Below are positions 32,410-40,269 of a stretch of 57,532 nucleotides of DNA, piece by piece. Under the pieces are notes generated by a model that was not told where the DNA came from, did no database searches, and was given only the letters and a program-made list of their open reading frames with translations. The stretch is from positions 1 through 57,532 of the forward strand of contig JAEEPD010000041.1 of assembly GCA_016284575.1 (NCBI GenBank), read 5' to 3'. Made by a program: the position numbers and the translations under genes. Source of the stretch: Bacillota bacterium (GTDB taxonomy: Bacteria > Bacillota > Clostridia > Peptostreptococcales > Anaerovoracaceae). Numbering within the stretch: position 1 is the first letter of the stretch; every line of letters begins with the position of its first letter.

Positions 32410-35400
32410 TTAGCACACATTGGCGCTTACGAATTCGTAGCCGGCGTCTTCGATGGCGGCCTTTATGGTTTCGTCAGACACATCACCGTTGAGGGTGATG
32501 ACTGCATTGTTGTTCTCCAGGGAGACCTCGGCGGATTCCACGCCTTCGATGCCCTCCAGGGCCTTTTTCACATGCTTTACGCAGTTCTGGCACATCATGC
32601 CGTTGACGCTGATCAGCTTCTTCGGCGCTGCGCTTTCCGCGGGAGCGGCGCTTACGAACTCATAGCCCGCATCCTCGATAGCTGCCTTGAAGGCGGACTC
32701 GGGGATCCAGCTGGTGATATCCACAACAGCGCTGTTGTTCTCCAGGGAGACCTCGGCAGCTGCAACGCCCTCCATATTCTCCAACGCATGCTTCACATGC
32801 TTTACACAGTTCTGGCACATCATGCCGTTTACATTTAATACTACCTTCAAGATCTCTGCTCCTTCCTTTGTTTTATTGTCTTCTGACGGTTCTGCGCCGC
32901 CAAGGTTTATCGTTTTCTTCTCTGCTGAGGCAGTTCCGCTCATTACTGCTGCCGATCCAGCAGCTTCATCCGGCTGGGATCCGCCTGCGGCACCGGCTTC
33001 AGCTGTGGCCTCCGCGGGCACCGGGCAGGGCTCGGTCCTCATGAGCTCTGCAGCCTCCTCAGCGCTCACCGCTCCTGCCTTGAGAAAATCAGGCAGCGGC
33101 GCCAGCTGGTACTTGCTGTCCCTCTTCTTCGAGAAGATATCGAAGAAATTCAGCCTCAGAGCGTTGCTTACCACAAAGAAGCTGGAAAGGCTCATGGCTG
33201 CCGCTCCGAACATGGGATTCAGGGTGATGCCGAACCTGGGGATCAGAGCGCCTGCAGCGATGGGAATGCCGATGGCGTTGTAGAAGAAGGCCCAGAACAG
33301 GTTCTCGTGGATGTTTCTGATGACCTGCCGCGAGAGCCTTATGGCGCCTGCCACATCCCTCAGGCTGGACTTCATCAGAACCACGTCAGCCGCATCTATT
33401 GCCACGTCGGCCCCTGCTCCTATAGCCACGCCTATGTCAGCCCTGGTAAGAGCCGGAGCGTCGTTGATGCCGTCGCCCACCATGGCAGTGCTGCCGCTTT
33501 CCTGTATCTTGCGGATCACAGCCTCCTTGCCGTCGGGGAGCACGTCGGAAACGATGGCTTCAAGCCCCAGCTGGCGTCCAATAGCCTTCGCCGTGCGGGC
33601 ATTGTCTCCGGTAAGCATTACAGGCTGAACGCCCATGCCTATGAGCTCCTGGATAGCCTCCTTCGAATCCTCCTTTATGATGTCCGCCACGGCGATTATG
33701 CCAAGCAGCTTTCCGTCCGCCGCAAAGTAGAGCGGGGTCTTGCCGTCCTCCGCAAGAGCATTTCCCCTGGCGCGAAGACCCTCGCCGGCGGCCTCAGCGG
33801 AAAGGCCTGCGCCGTCCCTCAGAAGCCCCTGTTCCTCCATAAGAGTCGCATTGCCGCCGATGGCGGTCACGGACCTCCCGTTCAGCTGAACGTTTCCTGC
33901 TACACCATGTCCGGGCAGGGCCCTGAAGTCCTTTGCAGCATCAAATTCAAGGCTCTGAGCCTCTGCGTATTCGCGTATGGCCGTGGCCAGAGGATGCTCG
34001 GACTTTGCCTCCAGAGACGCAGCCGCCTTAAGCAGCTGCTCCTCCGTGATGCCCTCCGCAGGCACCATGTCTGTAAGCCTGGGCTTGCCCTCTGTGATGG
34101 TACCGGTCTTGTCCAGGACCACGTAGCGCAGCTTGCCGGTGGCTTCCAGAGAGGATGCGGTCTTGAAGAGAATGCCCTTCTTGGCGCCGAGACCGCTGCC
34201 CACCATGATGGCCACAGGGGTCGCAAGGCCCAGAGCGCAGGGGCAGCTGATGACCAGCACGCTGATGGCCCTTCCGAGGGCGAAGCCAAGATCGCCCCTT
34301 GCTATCATCCATATAATGAAGTCCACGATGGCTATCCCCACCACTGTGGGAACGAAGATGCCGGAGACCTTATCTGCTATCTTGGCGATGGGCGCCTTTG
34401 ATGCCGCAGCGTTCTGCACCATTTCGATGATCTGCTGCAGGGTGGTATCCCCACCTACACGGGTAGCCTCGCAGGTGAGGGAGCCGTTCTGGTTGATGGT
34501 GGCGGCGCTCACCAGGCTTCCGGGAGCCTTGTCCACAGGAAGGCTTTCGCCTGTCAGAGCCGCCTCGTTTACGGCGCTTTCGCCCTCCAGCACCCTGCCG
34601 TCCACGGGGAAGCTTTCTCCCGGGCGGACCACGAAAATGTCGCCCTCCTCCACCTCCTCGGCGGGCACGGTTACTTCTGCGCCGTCCCGGATCAAATGGG
34701 CTTCCTTAGGAGCCATGTCCATAAGGCCCTTGATGGCATTTGTGGTGCGGCCCTTGCTCCTTGCCTCCAGCATCTTGCCCACGCTTATGAGGGTCAGTAT
34801 CATTGCCGAGGACTCGAAATACATTCCCGAATGGAACAGCTCGTGAGCCTGCATCATGTCGCCTGCGTTGGCAGCGGTGCACATGCGAAAGAACACCGCG
34901 GTGCTGTACACAAAGCCGGCCGCGGAGCCCATAGCCACCAGGGTGTCCATGTTGGCGCCGCCGTGGATGGCGCCCTTAAAGCCGTTCACGAAGAACTTCT
35001 GATTGATTATCATTACCGCTGCAGCCATCAGCAGCTCGTAAAGGGCGATAGCCAGCGGATTGTGGGCGAGAAAGCCGGGAGCCGGCCAGCCCCACATGGT
35101 GTGACCCATGGATATGTACATCAGGGGGATCAGCAGCACAGCGGACCAAATGAGCCTCTTTTTTATGACCGGAGTCTCGTGGTCTTCAAGAGCCTCCCTT
35201 GCGGCCCTCTCGGCATCGGCCCTTGCCGCAGCATTGGAAGCAGAGCCGCCTTTCGCCTGCTTCATAGGGCTCGCCCCGTAGCCTGCATCACTCACCGCCT
35301 TGCTTATGGCAGCGGGACTGCAGGGATCGTCGTAGCTGACTATCATGGAGTTGGTCAGCAGGTTCACCTGCACATCCGTGATGCCCGCAAGCCCCCGGAC

Positions 35401-35478
35401 CGCCTTCTCCACATGGGCGCTGCACGCTGCGCAGCTCATGCCCGTAACACTGTATTTTTCGTTATTTACCTTAGCCAT
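32410..35478 (-). CDS. copA: Copper-exporting P-type ATPase with one N-terminal and two C-terminal HMA domains
   Basis: 1022 residues from the second of two ATGs (better spacing from GGAGG). An N-terminal metal-binding domain has GMSCAAC (C16, C19). The P1B ATPase core has CPC in the membrane (C412-P-C414), phosphorylation Asp456 in DKTGT, SEHPLA, and MVGDGINDAPAL. After the last membrane helices an Ala/Glu/Pro-rich linker of about 70 residues leads to two more HMA domains, each with GMMCQNC: C888/C891 and C963/C966. These resemble a tandem CopZ chaperone. Most CopA proteins have only N-terminal HMA domains. It exports Cu(I) from the cytoplasm. csoR is the upstream gene of the operon, 48 bases away, and a CsoR-type operator controls the promoter. 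Confidence 0.94.
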   Translation of the reverse strand: MAKVNNEKYSVTGMSCAACSAHVEKAVRGLAGITDVQVNLLTNSMIVSYDDPCSPAAISKAVSDAGYGASPMKQAKGGSASNAAARADAERAAREALEDHETPVIKKRLIWSAVLLIPLMYISMGHTMWGWPAPGFLAHNPLAIALYELLMAAAVMIINQKFFVNGFKGAIHGGANMDTLVAMGSAAGFVYSTAVFFRMCTAANAGDMMQAHELFHSGMYFESSAMILTLISVGKMLEARSKGRTTNAIKGLMDMAPKEAHLIRDGAEVTVPAEEVEEGDIFVVRPGESFPVDGRVLEGESAVNEAALTGESLPVDKAPGSLVSAATINQNGSLTCEATRVGGDTTLQQIIEMVQNAAASKAPIAKIADKVSGIFVPTVVGIAIVDFIIWMIARGDLGFALGRAISVLVISCPCALGLATPVAIMVGSGLGAKKGILFKTASSLEATGKLRYVVLDKTGTITEGKPRLTDMVPAEGITEEQLLKAAASLEAKSEHPLATAIREYAEAQSLEFDAAKDFRALPGHGVAGNVQLNGRSVTAIGGNATLMEEQGLLRDGAGLSAEAAGEGLRARGNALAEDGKTPLYFAADGKLLGIIAVADIIKEDSKEAIQELIGMGVQPVMLTGDNARTAKAIGRQLGLEAIVSDVLPDGKEAVIRKIQESGSTAMVGDGINDAPALTRADIGVAIGAGADVAIDAADVVLMKSSLRDVAGAIRLSRQVIRNIHENLFWAFFYNAIGIPIAAGALIPRFGITLNPMFGAAAMSLSSFFVVSNALRLNFFDIFSKKRDSKYQLAPLPDFLKAGAVSAEEAAELMRTEPCPVPAEATAEAGAAGGSQPDEAAGSAAVMSGTASAEKKTINLGGAEPSEDNKTKEGAEILKVVLNVNGMMCQNCVKHVKHALENMEGVAAAEVSLENNSAVVDITSWIPESAFKAAIEDAGYEFVSAAPAESAAPKKLISVNGMMCQNCVKHVKKALEGIEGVESAEVSLENNNAVITLNGDVSDETIKAAIEDAGYEFVSANVC

Positions 35479-35485
35479 CATATGC

Positions 35486-35506
35486 CTCCGGATACCTGCT
35501 CCGGAG
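35486..35506 (-). other. Hairpin covering the copA ribosome-binding site
   Basis: On the minus strand CTCCGG (35506-35501) can pair with CCGGAG (35491-35486) across a 9-base loop. The 3' arm contains most of the GGAGG site of copA, so the stem would mask it between the csoR stop and the copA start. Confidence 0.4.
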
Positions 35507-35526
35507 CCGTCCTTTCCATCAAAGTA

Positions 35527-35850
35527 CTATTTCAGCTTTTTTATAAGATCCATGGTCTCAGCCATGATCTCAGGATTCCCTTCCCTGAGCTCCTCAGCCA
35601 CGCAGCTTTCCATGTGGGTCTGAAGCACTATGTATCCGAAATTCTGCAGCGCGCTCTCCACCGCAGCCACTTGCATCAGAATATCCCCGCAGTAGCGGTT
35701 GTCATCAAGCATCCTGCCGATGCCGTTCAGCTGCCCGGTCATGCGGCTCAGCCTGTTCTTCAGCTGCTTTATCTGCTCCGGATCCCTGGGCATGCTCCTG
35801 TGGCGCTCATGTGACGAACCCCTGGCTTTCATACTGCTTTCCTTTTCCAT
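35527..35850 (-). CDS. csoR: CsoR-family copper-sensing transcriptional repressor
   Basis: 107 residues from the ATG at 35850 with AGAGG 8 bases upstream; an upstream TTG is not favoured. CsoR fold: DPEQIKQLKNRLSRMTGQLNGIGRMLDD, then the Cys-His-Cys copper site as C in YCGDIL, H in LQTHMESC and C in the same motif. CsoR tetramers release DNA on binding Cu(I). It is first gene of the csoR-copA operon. Two palindromes of the ATACCCC/GGGGTAT type lie in its promoter region. The extra 25 N-terminal basic residues (Ser/Arg/His-rich) are not part of the core fold. Confidence 0.93.
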   Translation of the reverse strand: MEKESSMKARGSSHERHRSMPRDPEQIKQLKNRLSRMTGQLNGIGRMLDDNRYCGDILMQVAAVESALQNFGYIVLQTHMESCVAEELREGNPEIMAETMDLIKKLK

Positions 35851-35898
35851 ATTCAAAACCTCTTCTTTACCTGAAGGTATGTATGATAGAACTCACGC

Positions 35899-35915
35899 AT
35901 ACCCCCGCCGGGTAT
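35899..35915. promoter_or_regulatory. Second CsoR-type operator
   Basis: ATACCC-CCGCC-GGGTAT is a palindrome with 6-base arms and a 5-base centre. It lies about 18 bases downstream of the -10 toward csoR, that is near the predicted transcript start. Confidence 0.6.
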
Positions 35916-35929
35916 TATTTACGCACAAA

Positions 35930-35958
35930 ATAATATACCCCTATGGGGTATATGTCAA
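35930..35958 (-). promoter_or_regulatory. csoR-copA promoter with the operator in its spacer
   Basis: Minus strand TTGACA (35953-35958), a 17-base spacer, TATTAT (35930-35935). The perfect palindrome ATATACCCC-TAT-GGGGTATAT at 35933-35953 fills the spacer, so CsoR binding would block RNA polymerase. Confidence 0.8.
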
Positions 35959-35977
35959 GTGTAACTTGTAAAAGAAT

Positions 35978-36613
35978 TTAAAGCCCGTTCCTTTTGCATA
36001 CTCCGTTCAGACAGCAGCCCTCGCAGGCGGGCTTTCTTGCGGCGCAGACCCTTCTTCCGTGCCAGATCAGAGCGTGATGCATGGCTGTCCAGCAGTTCTC
36101 CGGAAGCACCTTCATGAGTCTCTCCTCCGTGGCAAGCACATCATTTTCTGCAGCCAGCCCTATGCGGTTCGCCAGGCGGAAAACATGGGTATCCACCGCT
36201 ATCCTCTGCTGCCCGAAGGCCTCAGCCAATACCACATTGGCGGTCTTGCGGCCCACACCCGGGAGCTTCACCAGCTCATCATAGTCCCCCGGCACCTTAC
36301 CGCCGTAGTTCTTCACCAGGGCTATGGACAGCTTGCTCACATTGGCCGCCTTGGTCCTGTACATTCCTATGCGGTGTATGTACTCCTCTATCTGCTCAAC
36401 AGGCAGCTCAGCCATGGCAAAGGCATCGGGAGCCGCCGCAAACAGCGCCGGAGTCACCTGATTCACGCTTTTATCCGTGGTCTGAGCTGAGAGCACCACG
36501 CTCACCAGAAGCTGAAAATCCGAGCCGTGATCCAGCTCGCAGCCCGCATCCGGATACTCCGCCATCATCAGCTCAACGACCCTGCTTATCTCATCCTTTT
36601 TGAGTAATGCCAT
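35978..36613 (-). CDS. nth: Endonuclease III
   Basis: 211 residues, usual length. VVLSAQTTDKSVN, the helix-hairpin-helix KLPGVGRKTANVV with the catalytic Lys in RKTAN, VDTHVFRLANRIGL with the catalytic Asp, and the iron-sulphur motif C-x6-C-x2-C-x5-C at the C terminus are all present. It removes oxidised pyrimidines and cuts abasic sites. It starts 9 bases after the stop of the DMT exporter, behind AAGGAG, so it is co-transcribed with it. Confidence 0.96.
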   Translation of the reverse strand: MALLKKDEISRVVELMMAEYPDAGCELDHGSDFQLLVSVVLSAQTTDKSVNQVTPALFAAAPDAFAMAELPVEQIEEYIHRIGMYRTKAANVSKLSIALVKNYGGKVPGDYDELVKLPGVGRKTANVVLAEAFGQQRIAVDTHVFRLANRIGLAAENDVLATEERLMKVLPENCWTAMHHALIWHGRRVCAARKPACEGCCLNGVCKRNGL

Positions 36614-36622
36614 TTCTGCTCC

Positions 36623-37480
36623 TTACGCGGCCTTATGCTTCTGCCGCTTAACAGTATCGATCACATTATAGACCATAACGCTTATAAATACTATCACCGC
36701 TCCCACCATGGACAGGGGGGAGATCAGCTCGTGATAGAATATGGCCACCAGTGTGGGGTTCAGCACCGCCTCGATGCCGCCCATAAGGCTGGCCGCGATG
36801 GGCGGGGTGGTCTTTATGCCCTCTGTAAAGAAAATATAGGCAAAGCCCAGCTGGAAGATGCCAAGGGCCAGAAGCGCTGTCCAGGCACCGGCGCCGCCCG
36901 CGCTCAGGTCCTGCTTTATCAGGAAGGGAAGTCCCATAAAAAAGCCCGCCGCCATGCCCAGCAGCACAGAGCTCAGAGGATCCGAGTCCGGATAGGAATT
37001 GATAAGCATGACCCCCGCAAAGGTAAAGCCTGAGATCAGAGCCAGCACATTGCCCAGCATATTCCCAGCTGAAACTCCGTCGACAAAGAAAAACACCACG
37101 CCGCAGAACACGAAAAAGCAGGCAGCCACATCCATCCTGCGGGGCTTTTTCTTAAACAGCAGCCAGGTCAGCAGTATAACGAATATGGGGTTGGTAAACT
37201 GCAGGATGATGGTATTTGCTGCGGTGGTAAGCTTGTTCGCCATGGCGTACAGCGCGATGGTGGCAAAAAGGCAGCATGCGCCCACGAAAACGTGCTTATT
37301 GAAAACGATCTTATGACCGATAGCCTTCATATAGATAAGCATCACGAAAAAGGCGATGAAATTCCTGGCGCAGTTGATGGCCAGGGAATTCCATGGAATC
37401 AGCTTTATGAGCAGACCTCCCAGCGCGAAGCACAGGAAGGCAAAAAGGGTACTCAGGGTCCCCGGTATTTTTTTAAACAT
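36623..37480 (-). CDS. DMT-superfamily (EamA) transporter
   Basis: 285 residues with ten predicted membrane segments in two EamA repeats. LSTLFAFLCFALGGLLIKLIPW opens the first and VLALISGFTFAGVMLINS the second. EAVLNPTLVAIFYHELIS is typical of the last repeat. The family exports amino acids or other metabolites; the substrate is unknown. A GAGGA site precedes the ATG. Its promoter overlaps the whiA terminator, and nth follows after 9 bases. Confidence 0.88.
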   Translation of the reverse strand: MFKKIPGTLSTLFAFLCFALGGLLIKLIPWNSLAINCARNFIAFFVMLIYMKAIGHKIVFNKHVFVGACCLFATIALYAMANKLTTAANTIILQFTNPIFVILLTWLLFKKKPRRMDVAACFFVFCGVVFFFVDGVSAGNMLGNVLALISGFTFAGVMLINSYPDSDPLSSVLLGMAAGFFMGLPFLIKQDLSAGGAGAWTALLALGIFQLGFAYIFFTEGIKTTPPIAASLMGGIEAVLNPTLVAIFYHELISPLSMVGAVIVFISVMVYNVIDTVKRQKHKAA

Positions 37481-37496
37481 CAGTAGTCCTCAAATT

Positions 37497-37529
37497 AAAA
37501 GCGTTTGCCGGCTGAAGCCGTACAAACGC
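37497..37529 (-). terminator. Terminator of the murB-rapZ-whiA operon
   Basis: On the minus strand GCGTTTG (37529-37523) pairs with CAAACGC (37507-37501), enclosing a small GGCT/AGCC inner stem. The T-run TTTTAATTT follows. It lies 25 bases after the whiA stop. Confidence 0.65.
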
Positions 37530-37530
37530 C

Positions 37531-37536
37531 ATTATA
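37531..37536 (-). promoter_or_regulatory. Candidate -10 (TATAAT) for the DMT transporter-nth genes
   Basis: A perfect TATAAT lies 1 base upstream of the whiA terminator stem; the -35 is poor. The predicted transcript start falls inside the stem. Confidence 0.4.
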
Positions 37537-37553
37537 CACTATAGCAGGCTGTA

Positions 37554-38492
37554 TCAGTGAAGGTTTTTCGCTATCTCCGCTATTTTTTCGAAGCGGTGAT
37601 TCAGGCCCGATTTCTTCAGCGGTGGATCGAAGAGCTCAGCCAGCTCCGTAAGCGGCAGCTCAGGATTCTCCAGCCGAAGCTCCGCAGTCTGTCTGAGCTT
37701 AAGGGGCAGAAAATCCAGACCCCTTCTTTCCTCGATCCTGCGAATGTCTGCGATCTGCTTCTGAGCAGCAGCAATGGTCTTGTCAAGGTTGGCTATCTCG
37801 CAGTTGTTCAGGCGGTTAGCCTCGTTCTTCATCTCCCGGGTGATCTTGGTATCCTGATAGCTGAACATGCCGCTGTTGGCACCCACAAGCCCGAGAAAAT
37901 CCGCTATCTGCTCGCCGTCCTTAAGATAGACCACAAAGCGGCCCTTCCGCTTGCTCAGCTTAGCCCTCAGGCCAAAGGAAGCCATCAGCTTCTGCACATC
38001 CTCTCCCATGGCCGCAGAGCTGCAGCTTATCTCCAGATGATAGCCCTTGGAGGTGGGAGCGCTTACGGACCCGGTGGCAAGAAAGGCCCCGCGAAGAGCT
38101 GCCTTCTTGCAGCAGCGCTTTCTTGTGATATCGCTGCTGATGCCGTCAGTTATGTAATTGCTTCCCTCCTTGACCGAAAGGATGCTAGTTTCACGAAGGA
38201 TGGCGTCCGCATTCATATCAGGGGTTATGGAAAGCTCGTAGGACCGGCCTCTTGCCAGAGCCGATTCCTCCACGCTAAGGGAAGCCCTGGTTCCGAAATA
38301 GTCCTTGACCTGAGTCGCGAAGGCCCTGGCCACCGCGGGATTCTCTGTGCTTATCTTAACACCCATGCCGCCGATGCCAAGGGTTATGCTTCCAGCCAGC
38401 CTCAAAAACCCGGTGATCTGCGCCAGCTGGCAGCATTTCTTCCCGGGCTCCGCAAGGGTCAGTTCCTTTTTTACATCAGCACTGAATGACAT
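37554..38492 (-). CDS. whiA: WhiA-family DNA-binding regulator
   Basis: 312 residues from the ATG at 38492 (MSFSADVKKELTL), which follows AGGAGA; a 17-codon longer frame has a poor start. The N-terminal region belongs to the LAGLIDADG-like WhiA_N fold (CCQLAQITGFLRLAGS, then FLATGSVSAPTSKGYHLE). The C-terminal helix-turn-helix has LPLTELAELFDPPLKKSGLNHRF. In other Gram-positives it affects cell division and chromosome segregation. It is the last gene of the fic-like/murB/PHP/rapZ/whiA operon; in many Firmicutes a yvcK gene sits between rapZ and whiA, but here only 78 bases do. Confidence 0.95.
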   Translation of the reverse strand: MSFSADVKKELTLAEPGKKCCQLAQITGFLRLAGSITLGIGGMGVKISTENPAVARAFATQVKDYFGTRASLSVEESALARGRSYELSITPDMNADAILRETSILSVKEGSNYITDGISSDITRKRCCKKAALRGAFLATGSVSAPTSKGYHLEISCSSAAMGEDVQKLMASFGLRAKLSKRKGRFVVYLKDGEQIADFLGLVGANSGMFSYQDTKITREMKNEANRLNNCEIANLDKTIAAAQKQIADIRRIEERRGLDFLPLKLRQTAELRLENPELPLTELAELFDPPLKKSGLNHRFEKIAEIAKNLH

Positions 38493-38570
38493 GTTCTCCT
38501 GTTTCCGACGGCTGGAGAGCCGCCTTTCAATATCATATTCCACAGCTGCGGAGAGCCCGCAGCCCTGTCT

Positions 38571-39470
38571 TTACAGTATGCCCGGATAAGACCCGGCATT
38601 CTTGTTGTTGGGCTTGTTCCTCAGCTCCCTGTGCAGCAGTATCACGTTATAATCGCTGGCATCCAGCGCCTGGGCAAGCTTTTCCGCCACCACCACGCTT
38701 CTGTGCTGGCCGCCGGTACAGCCCACGGCGATCATCAGGTGATACTTCCCCTCGTGCATGTAAGCCGGCGCCAGATCCAGCAGCCACCTGGCCTGGGCAT
38801 CCACAAACTCCATGGTCTTGGGGAAGCGCATAACATAATCCTGCACCTTCTTGTTCAGCCCCGTCAGATGCTTAAGGCTCTGCACGTAGAAGGGGTTAGG
38901 GATGAATCTGGTGTCCAGTACCCAGTCAGCCTCCTCGGGGATGCCGTTTTTAAAGCCGAAGCTCATGACGGTGAAGCTGAAAATATCCTTCTTACGCTCG
39001 GATGCTATAAATTTGCGTATGGCCGCATTAAGAGCCGCCGTCTTAAGATTTGTGGTATCTATCACTATGCTGGCCTGCTCCTTGGCAAAGCTCAGCAGTT
39101 CTCTTTCCTTTGCGATCCCGTCCTGGATCCTGCCGTCCTGCGCAAGAGGATGCATGCGGCGGGTCTCCTTATACCTGTTCAGAAGCACAGCATCGGAGGC
39201 CTCAAGGAAGATGAGACGGAGGTTCACATCCTCCATCTGGCGCAGCTCCTCCAGCACATTTCTCATGTCGCCGAAGAACTTGGCGCCTCTGGCGTCCATC
39301 ACAAAGGCCAGGCGCTCCATCTCCTCTCCGCCCCTCTTGATGACATTCACGAATTCCAGCATCAGAGTTGGCGGAATATTGTCGATGCAGTAATAATCCA
39401 GATCCTCCAGGCAGCGTATGGCCTGGGTCTTTCCTGCCCCTGACATTCCTGTTACAACTACCAGTTCCAT
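38571..39470 (-). CDS. rapZ: RapZ-family nucleotide-binding protein
   Basis: 299 residues. An N-terminal Walker A GMSGAGKT (residues 8-15) and DLDYYCIDNIPP follow the family. IVIDTTNLK, FSFTVMSFGFKNGIPEEADWVLDTRFIPNP and the C-terminal AVGCTGGQHRSVVVAEKLA are diagnostic. RapZ (YvcJ in Bacillus) binds ATP/GTP and in E. coli adapts RNase E to a small RNA; in Firmicutes its role is less clear. A GGAGG site precedes the ATG. Confidence 0.96.
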   Translation of the reverse strand: MELVVVTGMSGAGKTQAIRCLEDLDYYCIDNIPPTLMLEFVNVIKRGGEEMERLAFVMDARGAKFFGDMRNVLEELRQMEDVNLRLIFLEASDAVLLNRYKETRRMHPLAQDGRIQDGIAKERELLSFAKEQASIVIDTTNLKTAALNAAIRKFIASERKKDIFSFTVMSFGFKNGIPEEADWVLDTRFIPNPFYVQSLKHLTGLNKKVQDYVMRFPKTMEFVDAQARWLLDLAPAYMHEGKYHLMIAVGCTGGQHRSVVVAEKLAQALDASDYNVILLHRELRNKPNNKNAGSYPGIL

Positions 39471-39512
39471 GGGATCCCTCCTCCCTGTATATGAAAACGG
39501 GTGACCCGTTCG

Positions 39513-40268
39513 TTATTCGCCGGTGTAATTGACGATGCGGGACAAATCAAGCCCCGCCTTCTTTGCCCTGGCAAGGGCTGCGTCCACATTCCCCACATTT
39601 TTTGCGATGTGGGCGTCGCTGCTGAGCACGAATTTCACATCGTATTCCATGGCAGTTCTTATGCCTTCCACAGTAAGCGCCGGGTGGTGGGCATTGATCT
39701 CCATCCAGGTGCCGCACTTTTCGCAGGCCTCGGCAATCCTTCCTATATCGAAGGCCGCCTTGTCTCCCGGATGGGTGAGTATCAGCAGGCTGTTGTTTTC
39801 CAGCGCCGCCAGCACCAGATCCGTGTTGAAGACCAGAGCCCGCTTTGACGAACGGCCCGTGGCGCCGTACCAGTAGCCTCCGGCGTGCACCATGGTGGCC
39901 TTAAAGGGCTTCTCGCCGAAAATGCCGTAATGGTAGCCCGCTATTATATAATCGAAGAGCTCCTGCTCCAGCGGGCTCACATCCAGGCGCCCCGAGGGAT
40001 TGATGATATTTGCCTCCACGCTTAAGCGTATCTCAAGCCCCGGGTGAGCCTTTCTTGCGGCTTCGATCTCCTCTCTCAGCTGCGGGAGCTTTTTCATGTC
40101 AAGGCCATAGCCTATGTGACCCGGACCATGATCCGAGATCCCCAGCAGCTTAAGACCCGCAGCCTCAGCCGCGGCTGCGTTTTCCTCCACCGTGCTCTTC
40201 CCGTGGGGCCTTATCTTCCCATGGGAATAAACAGTATGAGTATGATAATCTGCGTTTATGCAGCTCAA
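39513..40268 (-). CDS. PHP-domain phosphoesterase (YcdX-like)
   Basis: 251 residues. The start is a TTG at 40268, one base after the murB stop, with GAGGA 8 bases upstream; there is no nearby ATG. Metal ligands of the PHP fold are DYHTHTVYSHG at the N terminus, LGISDHG, SVEANI, IAGYHYG, ILTHPGD, and SSDAHIAKNVGN. The trinuclear zinc enzyme hydrolyses phosphoester bonds; the substrate is unknown. This gene sits between murB and rapZ in many Clostridia. Confidence 0.9.
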   Translation of the reverse strand: MSCINADYHTHTVYSHGKIRPHGKSTVEENAAAAEAAGLKLLGISDHGPGHIGYGLDMKKLPQLREEIEAARKAHPGLEIRLSVEANIINPSGRLDVSPLEQELFDYIIAGYHYGIFGEKPFKATMVHAGGYWYGATGRSSKRALVFNTDLVLAALENNSLLILTHPGDKAAFDIGRIAEACEKCGTWMEINAHHPALTVEGIRTAMEYDVKFVLSSDAHIAKNVGNVDAALARAKKAGLDLSRIVNYTGE

Positions 40269-40269
40269 A

